Assembly (NCBI GenBank): GCA_964635265.1 | Contig: CAZWNV010000070.1 | Coordinates: 1 to 14,081, forward strand | DNA from: M55B175 sp964635265 | GTDB taxonomy: Bacteria; Desulfobacterota; Desulfobacteria; Desulfobacterales; Desulfosalsimonadaceae | Reading direction: 5' to 3' | Length of the DNA: 14,081 bases | Shown: positions 7,506-11,845 of the stretch, one piece after another | Position numbering within the stretch: position 1 is the first letter of the stretch | Layout: every line of letters begins with the position of its first letter | Notes under the pieces: model-generated | What the model was told of the DNA's origin: nothing | Database searches by the model: none | Seen by the model: the letters and a program-made list of their open reading frames with translations, nothing else | Translations under genes and position numbers: made by a program

Positions 7506-8153
7506 TTATCCGCTGCTGCCGCGCTGCCTCCCGCAGCAGCCCGGATTTTTCTCTTCCGCCGTCTCTGCGGCCAGGCTGCAAATGGTGGATTCGATGCGGT
7601 TGATCGCGTTGTGGATGTAGTGCTCCTGTCCCGTTGCCCTGGAGAGGAGCCCCCCGCCCTCGAAAAGCGATATGATGATATCCGCCGTTTCCCCCGCATC
7701 CGCCGCTGTTCGGATTTCCCCCCCGGCCTGGCCCGCCTCGATCAGCTCCATAATCCGCCGGCGCCAGCCGCTGATGAATTCGGCTGTCAGCCGGCACAGC
7801 CGCTGGTGGGTGTCGTCGGCCTCCGCTGCGGTGTTGAGAATCGGGCAGCCGCCGAAATCGTGCATGGCCAGATAGATCCGGCGGAAGGCCTCCGGGTAGG
7901 CCAGAAGTTTTTCCAGGCTGCTGCGGCCCTGTTTGGTGCGGTGCTCGAAAAACCGGGCAAGGTTGTCGGCATTGTAGCGGAAAACCGCCACCGCAAGCTC
8001 GTCTTTGCTGCGGAAGTTGCCGTAGATGCTGCCCTTGCTAAGCCCTGTAGCCCGGGTGAGGTCGGCGAGCGAGGTTCCGGCCACCCCCTGTTTATTAAAG
8101 ACGGGCGCGGATTTTTCGATAATGTATTGTCTGGTGCGGGCCCCTTTGTTCAT
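7506..8153 (-). CDS. TetR/AcrR-family transcriptional repressor
   Basis: The 215-residue protein starts with a TetR DNA-binding domain: helix 1 region ARTRQYIIEKSAPVFNKQG, then TSLADLTRATGLSKGSIYGN and FRSKDELA (residues 27-54), a textbook TetR helix-turn-helix. The ligand-binding part contains a GGCPILNTAAEADDTH segment seen in many TetR proteins whose C-terminal domain dimerises and binds small hydrophobic or electrophilic ligands. The C-terminal tail (NPGCCGRQRGSSG) is low-complexity and may be disordered. It is the first gene of the minus-strand unit and lies next to a palindrome overlapping its own promoter, so autoregulation and control of the Fe-S/flavoprotein genes is likely. NemR, which controls an Old Yellow Enzyme gene, is a known precedent for a TetR protein paired with this flavoprotein class. 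No Shine-Dalgarno sequence precedes ATG 8153. Confidence 0.93.
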   Translation of the reverse strand: MNKGARTRQYIIEKSAPVFNKQGVAGTSLADLTRATGLSKGSIYGNFRSKDELAVAVFRYNADNLARFFEHRTKQGRSSLEKLLAYPEAFRRIYLAMHDFGGCPILNTAAEADDTHQRLCRLTAEFISGWRRRIMELIEAGQAGGEIRTAADAGETADIIISLFEGGGLLSRATGQEHYIHNAINRIESTICSLAAETAEEKNPGCCGRQRGSSG

Positions 8154-8160
8154 GGAGGCA

Positions 8161-8182
8161 GAAAATACCGATTGGTATATTC
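8161..8182. promoter_or_regulatory. Probable TetR operator (imperfect palindrome)
   Basis: The core ATACCGATTGGTAT (8165-8178) equals its reverse complement at 12 of 14 positions. Pairing continues outward to G8161/C8182 with one further mismatch, giving arms of about nine bases. The ACC-N4-GGT core is typical of operators bound by TetR-family dimers such as NemR (GACC-N4-GGTC). It covers the spacer and -10 of the tetR promoter, where bound repressor would block transcription. Confidence 0.65.
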
Positions 8183-8190
8183 TGTGTCAA
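8162..8190 (-). promoter_or_regulatory. Sigma70-type promoter of tetR (probably a leaderless transcript)
   Basis: On the minus strand a consensus -35 TTGACA (8190-8185) is followed by exactly 17 bases and a -10 TATTTT (8167-8162). The predicted transcription start, about seven bases on, falls at roughly 8155-8153, which is at or beside the tetR ATG. There is no room for a 5' leader, and the bases before ATG (TGCCTCC) are the opposite of a Shine-Dalgarno sequence, so leaderless translation is suggested. Confidence 0.65.
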
Positions 8191-8198
8191 CAGTTTTC

Positions 8199-8208
8199 TA
8201 TTGCAATA
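8199..8208. other. Perfect 10-bp palindrome in the tetR-cobO intergenic region
   Basis: TATTGCAATA reads the same on both strands. It lies between the tetR promoter and the cobO ribosome site. No clear promoter for the corrinoid genes could be seen in this 119-base gap, and no B12-box-like cobalamin riboswitch is present. The palindrome could be a regulator site or chance. Confidence 0.25.
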
Positions 8209-8272
8209 TCCATGGCCGATCCCATATGAGAATAGGGAAAGGGGCGCAACCATCCACCGAAAGGGAGGCAAC

Positions 8273-8791
8273 ATGGAAAAAGGTTATGTCCAGGTATATA
8301 CCGGAGACGGCAAGGGAAAGACCACGGCGGCTCTGGGGCTTGCATTGCGGGCCGCAGGAGCGGGTTTCAAGGTTTATATCGGCCAGTTTATCAAGCAGGG
8401 CTGCTATAGCGAGCTTGATGCGTTAAAGCGCTATGAGGATTTGATCACCATTGAGCAGTTCGGCACCGGCCGCTATATCCGGGGAGAGCCTGAGGAGGAG
8501 GATATTGCAGCCGCGCGGAAATGCCTGGATGCCATACGGGCGGCTGTGGTCTCCGGGGAATACAAGCTGGTCATAATGGATGAAGCCGGTGTGGCTGAAT
8601 TTTTTCAGCTTATTTCTGCAGAGGATGTGGCATCGGTCATTGCGGCGCGACCCGATGACGTGGAGCTTGTTATCACGGGACGCCGTGTGTCCGGAGAGGT
8701 GCAGGACAGGGCGGATCTGATCACCGAAATGCAGGCGGTAAAACATTATTACGAAAAAGGGGTGCTGGCCAGAAAGGGGATTGAATCCTGA
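8273..8791 (+). CDS. cobO: Cob(I)yrinic acid a,c-diamide / cob(I)alamin adenosyltransferase (CobO/BtuR type)
   Basis: The 172-residue protein has the P-loop GDGKGKTT at residues 11-18, the family's GxxYIGQFIKQG strand, a MDEAGVAEFF Walker-B-like segment, and the C-terminal signature VELVITGRR...ADLITEM.AVKHYYEKGV.A..GIE. CobO/BtuR transfers the 5'-deoxyadenosyl group of ATP to the cobalt of reduced corrinoids, in coenzyme B12 synthesis or salvage, in the cytoplasm. It lacks the roughly 20-25 residue N-terminal extension of E. coli BtuR (196 residues), as many bacterial homologues do. The start at 8273 has AAGGGAGG four bases upstream; an in-frame TTG at 8201 has no such site. It is divergent from tetR and followed by cobU after 30 bases. 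Confidence 0.95.
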   Translation: MEKGYVQVYTGDGKGKTTAALGLALRAAGAGFKVYIGQFIKQGCYSELDALKRYEDLITIEQFGTGRYIRGEPEEEDIAAARKCLDAIRAAVVSGEYKLVIMDEAGVAEFFQLISAEDVASVIAARPDDVELVITGRRVSGEVQDRADLITEMQAVKHYYEKGVLARKGIES

Positions 8792-8821
8792 TTTCCGGGT
8801 TGATTTTCGGGAGGTTTGTTG

Positions 8822-9355
8822 ATGGGAGTGACAACGTTTGTTCTTGGCGGCTGCAGAAGCGGCAAAAGCAGTCATGCGCTTGGTTTGGCCCAAAGCTGCG
8901 GCGGCCGGGACAATTGCTTCATAGCCACTTGTGTCGCCCGGGACGAGGAGATGTGCAAGCGTGTGGAGCGGCATCAGGCGGAGCGGGGAGACTGCTGGCA
9001 TACCGTGGAGGCTCCGCTCAACCTGGCCAAAGCCGTGCATGAGCATGCGCATTCGGCGGATGTTGTGCTCGTGGACTGCCTGACCCTCTGGGTCAGCAAC
9101 ATGCTCATGGAAGAACTAAATGATGTCGCGGTGTGCGAGCGCGTGGAAGATCTCTGCGCAGCCCTGGATTCGGCGCAGTCCCCGGTTTTTTTGGTGTCCA
9201 ACGAAGTCGGGGCGGGCATTGTCCCGGAGAATCCTTTGGCGCGCAGATTCCGGGACCTCACCGGGTTTGCCAATCAGCGGGTGGCTGCTTGTGCCGGAAA
9301 GGTTGTCTGGATGGTCGCGGGGATTGCGATGGAAATCAAGCAACTCTCGTCCTGA
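8822..9355 (+). CDS. cobU: Adenosylcobinamide kinase / adenosylcobinamide-phosphate guanylyltransferase
   Basis: The 177-residue protein begins with the CobU P-loop GGCRSGKS (residues 9-16; the usual form is GGARSGKS), then has IATCVARDEEM..RVERHQAER, DCLTLWVSNML, and the conserved SNEVGAGIVPENPLARRFRD and AGIAMEIK segments. The enzyme phosphorylates adenosylcobinamide and then adds GMP from GTP to make AdoCbi-GDP, the precursor for lower-ligand attachment in B12 synthesis or salvage. ATG 8822 has GGGAGG seven bases upstream; two TTG codons just before it are less likely starts. Together with cobO it forms a two-gene corrinoid unit without cobS, cobT or transport genes in view. Its stop is 12 bases from the stop of the convergent NRDE gene. 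Confidence 0.96.
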   Translation: MGVTTFVLGGCRSGKSSHALGLAQSCGGRDNCFIATCVARDEEMCKRVERHQAERGDCWHTVEAPLNLAKAVHEHAHSADVVLVDCLTLWVSNMLMEELNDVAVCERVEDLCAALDSAQSPVFLVSNEVGAGIVPENPLARRFRDLTGFANQRVAACAGKVVWMVAGIAMEIKQLSS

Positions 9356-9367
9356 TGGCGGCTTGCC

Positions 9368-10168
9368 TCAGTTTTCGCCGGGTTGCGGGAGGGGCCAAAA
9401 GGATATGCATCTGGTGCTGCGAGGCACCGGAGTCTGCTGGTACGGGGCAAAGAGGCGTTCGTAGAATGTCACCTTGCCCGTGCGGTGTATAAAAATCAGC
9501 GAGGAGGAGCGGGTTCCGTATACGGAACTGGTGATGAATACCGGCGACAGTGTTCGCTCCCATTCCAGGCCTACGCCGGTATCGGGCAGTCGGGCGTCGG
9601 CGGGTTTTATTTGATCTGAAAGACTGGCAAAGAAGGGCTCCGGCAAAAGCCCGGGGTTTGTCTGCAACAGCCCCGCCAGTGCGGTTTTGATTTTCTCCAC
9701 CTTGGGCCAGGGCGTATTTAACAGGTGGTTGCTGATACCATGGATTCCCGGAGAAAGCTCTTCCATCGTATCCGATGCGTTGGAGTACCAGTATAACCGC
9801 CTGCTGCTGCCTGTCAGAAGATTAAAGCCCTCATATAGATGCTTTTCTGCCTGGACCCCTTTCAGATATTCAACAGCGTCCTTGCTGCAGGTCAGAAAGT
9901 TTTTGATAAGCAGTCCCCGGGACGGGCCCTGCGGGGCCCTGGTAAGGGAGGCGGGGTCGCGGTAGTTGGTTACGGCCCCGATACGCCCTGTTGTGGAGAC
10001 GGCAAGCCAGGTGCCCATGCTTTTGAGGTCCCGGCCGCCGAGAATGGAGGGAACCTCCGACCAGAATCCGAGGCCGGCGGTGGGGCGCTGATAGAATTCA
10101 TCCCTGTTGGCGGCGAGGATCAGCGGATAGTCCGGATGGCAGTGAAAGGCAACGGCAATCAGGCACAT
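9368..10168 (-). CDS. NRDE-family protein (TANGO2-like, Ntn-hydrolase fold)
   Basis: The 266-residue protein starts MCLIAVAF, with Cys2 in the position of an N-terminal nucleophile after Met removal, and has the name-giving Asn-Arg-Asp-Glu at residues 21-24 (LILAANRDEFYQRPT). The further family blocks GGRDLKSMGTWLAVSTTGRIGAVTNYR and GISNHLLNTPWPKV are present, as is the C-terminal SSVYGTRSSSLIFI. The family (DUF833) is widespread in bacteria and eukaryotes; human TANGO2 is linked to metabolic crises and proposed roles include heme or lipid handling, but the bacterial reaction is not settled. The reading frame continues upstream to 10303, but MCLIAVAF marks the conserved start. The ribosome site is weak. 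The gene is divergent from the thiolase and convergent with cobU. Confidence 0.93.
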   Translation of the reverse strand: MCLIAVAFHCHPDYPLILAANRDEFYQRPTAGLGFWSEVPSILGGRDLKSMGTWLAVSTTGRIGAVTNYRDPASLTRAPQGPSRGLLIKNFLTCSKDAVEYLKGVQAEKHLYEGFNLLTGSSRRLYWYSNASDTMEELSPGIHGISNHLLNTPWPKVEKIKTALAGLLQTNPGLLPEPFFASLSDQIKPADARLPDTGVGLEWERTLSPVFITSSVYGTRSSSLIFIHRTGKVTFYERLFAPYQQTPVPRSTRCISFWPLPQPGEN

Positions 10169-10202
10169 GGTTTGTTCTTGTCTTTTCCTGAGATGTCTGA
10201 TA

Positions 10203-10231
10203 AAAATAATAATTTTACAACCGCCTGTCAG
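10203..10231 (-). promoter_or_regulatory. Probable sigma70-type promoter of the NRDE gene
   Basis: On the minus strand CTGACA (10231-10226) is followed by 17 bases and TATTTT (10208-10203), giving a predicted start near 10196 and a leader of about 28 bases. The spacing is ideal and the -35 matches five of six consensus bases; the -10 matches four. Confidence 0.45.
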
Positions 10232-10235
10232 ACGG
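10221..10235. promoter_or_regulatory. 15-bp palindrome over the NRDE-gene -35 element
   Basis: CCGCCTGTCAGACGG has seven-base arms around a central T with a single mismatched pair (C10224/A10232). It covers the predicted -35 of the NRDE promoter in the divergent NRDE-thiolase gap, so it could be an operator acting on one or both genes. A second, AT-rich inverted repeat (AAAAT/ATTTT) lies nearby at about 10203-10216. Confidence 0.35.
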
Positions 10236-10297
10236 GAGAATTCCATCCGGATACTTTCCAGGCAAGCAAAAGGAACAATAGCAAGGAGGGAGCAGAT

Positions 10298-11584
10298 ATG
10301 CAAGAGGTGGTGATCGTCAGTGCCGCGAGAACGCCGGTGGGTGCATTCGGCGGATCTTTAAAGGATGTGAACTCCGTAGAACTGGGCTCTTTAGCCATCC
10401 GCGAAGCCGTTAAAAGAGCCGGACTCCGGCCGGTTTTAAGCGAGGCCATGAAAGCTGCGGCTCCGGACAAGCTAAAGGATCAGGGGCCTGTCGAGCTCGA
10501 GAGCCGGGCAGATAACTGGGACAGCAATGCCGCGCCGGTTGTCATCGACGAGGTGATCATGGGAAACGTCCTGCAGGGCGGACAGGGGCAGAATCCCGGC
10601 CGCCAGGCCATGATTGCCGCGGGTATTCCCAAGGAGACGCCGGGCTTTACCCTGAACAAGGTGTGCTCCTCAGGACTGAAGGCCATTACGCTGGCCGCCC
10701 AGTCCATTATGCTGGAAGAGGCGGAAGTAATCGTTGCCGGCGGCCAGGAAAGCATGAGCAATGCGCCCATGGCCCTGCCCAAGGCCCGCTGGGGCCACCG
10801 GATGGAAGTGACCGGCAAGGGCGATGTGTATGACCTGATGGTCTATGACGGGCTGTACGAAATATTTTACGGCTATCACATGGGCGTGACAGCGGAAAAT
10901 ATCATTGAGAAATACGGGATTCCCCGAAAAGAGCAGGATGAACTCTCCGTGATGAGTCATAACCGCGCTCTTGCCGCCATCAAAGAAGGGCTTTTCCGGG
11001 AAGAGATCGTTCCGGTCACAATTAAGACCCGCAAGGGGGACGTGGTGGTGGATACCGATGAGCGTCCCATGGAAACCAGCATGGAGAAGATGGAGAAATT
11101 AAAGCCGGTGTTTAAAAAAGACGGGTATGTGACCGCCGGCAATGCCTCCGGCGTCAATGACGGGGGAGCGGCTGTTGTCCTTATGAGCGCGCAAAAGGCC
11201 AAAGAAATGGGCCTTGAGCCGATGGCCCGGATCAAGGCTTTTGCCAGCGGCGGCGTGGATCCCGCCTACATGGGCCTGGGCCCCATCCCCGCAATTCGCA
11301 AGGTCCTCAAGAAAACCGGGGCAGAGCTCAAAAACATCGATACCATTGAATTAAACGAGGCCTTTGCCGCCCAGGCCATTGCCTGCATGCGGGAACTGGA
11401 TCTGCCTTATGAGCAGCCCAATCCCGTGGGAAGCGGTATTTCCCTGGGCCACCCCATCGGCTGCACCGGCGCACGGCAGACTGTGACCTGCCTGTACTCG
11501 ATGAAGCGCAGAAATCTTTCCTCCGGGCTGATCTCCATGTGCATCGGCGGGGGAATGGGCATGGCCATGATGGTTGAGGCGTGA
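10298..11584 (+). CDS. Acetyl-CoA C-acetyltransferase (thiolase II type) with an N-terminal insert
   Basis: The 428-residue protein shows all thiolase landmarks: VSAARTPVGAFGGSL at the start, nucleophile C123 in NKVCSSG, GGQESMSNAP, ASGVNDGGAA, NEAFAAQ, H385 in GHPIGCTGAR and C415 in CIGGGMG. It interconverts two acetyl-CoA with acetoacetyl-CoA, or cleaves 3-ketoacyl-CoA. It is about 35 residues longer than the usual 390-395; the excess lies at about residues 45-80, between AGLRP and VIDEVIMGNVLQGG. That stretch is charged and hydrophilic, and I recall similar inserts in some deltaproteobacterial thiolases. AAGGAGGG seven bases before ATG 10298 is the strongest ribosome site in the window and fixes the start, although the frame stays open upstream to 9839. 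It is followed by the 57-residue gene after 43 bases. Confidence 0.95.
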   Translation: MQEVVIVSAARTPVGAFGGSLKDVNSVELGSLAIREAVKRAGLRPVLSEAMKAAAPDKLKDQGPVELESRADNWDSNAAPVVIDEVIMGNVLQGGQGQNPGRQAMIAAGIPKETPGFTLNKVCSSGLKAITLAAQSIMLEEAEVIVAGGQESMSNAPMALPKARWGHRMEVTGKGDVYDLMVYDGLYEIFYGYHMGVTAENIIEKYGIPRKEQDELSVMSHNRALAAIKEGLFREEIVPVTIKTRKGDVVVDTDERPMETSMEKMEKLKPVFKKDGYVTAGNASGVNDGGAAVVLMSAQKAKEMGLEPMARIKAFASGGVDPAYMGLGPIPAIRKVLKKTGAELKNIDTIELNEAFAAQAIACMRELDLPYEQPNPVGSGISLGHPIGCTGARQTVTCLYSMKRRNLSSGLISMCIGGGMGMAMMVEA

Positions 11585-11627
11585 ACGGTGAGAACGGACT
11601 GTATTTTCGTCTAGAGGAGAGCACACC

Positions 11628-11801
11628 ATGAGAATCGCTAGAATTCTGGGCACACTGGTCTTATTCGGCATTCCGGTGATTGTCGGCGGGGGCATCGTAT
11701 ACGCGATTTTTGAGAGTTTTCCCGCCATGTTTGTCTTCGAGATCATACTGGGCTTTGCCGCCCTGGGCTTCGCCTTCAGGGAGGGCATCAAGATCGAGTA
11801 A
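11628..11801 (+). CDS. Small two-helix membrane protein, 57 residues
   Basis: ATG 11628 has AGAGGAG eight bases upstream. The short product begins MRIARILGTLVLFGIPVIVG and has a first hydrophobic segment at about residues 7-28, a short FESFP turn, a second at about 33-50, and a charged end REGIKIE before TAA. Two membrane passes with the basic N-terminus inside are likely. I do not recognise a family. Coding status rests on the good ribosome site, the coherent topology and its fit between the thiolase stop and gyrA in the same direction. Confidence 0.72.
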   Translation: MRIARILGTLVLFGIPVIVGGGIVYAIFESFPAMFVFEIILGFAALGFAFREGIKIE

Positions 11802-11845
11802 GCCCGCGCTGCACGGCCATACAAAACTGGAGCAAATTTTTCTGA

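Noticed and set aside
8201..8272. Cobalamin riboswitch before cobO
   Set aside because: The leader is too short and has no B12-box-like sequence or supporting stem structure.
7107..8426. 439-codon open frame on the plus strand across tetR and the ferredoxin-domain gene
   Set aside because: It is antisense to two clear genes and runs into cobO in another frame; the translation has no recognisable domain. High GC content keeps such antisense frames open.
9839..10297. In-frame upstream extension of the thiolase
   Set aside because: It overlaps the start of the NRDE gene, adds no thiolase sequence, and the strong AAGGAGGG fixes the start at 10298.
10169..10303. Upstream extension of the NRDE protein to 10303
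   Set aside because: The family begins with Met-Cys as an N-terminal nucleophile; the extension would bury it and would cover the predicted promoter.
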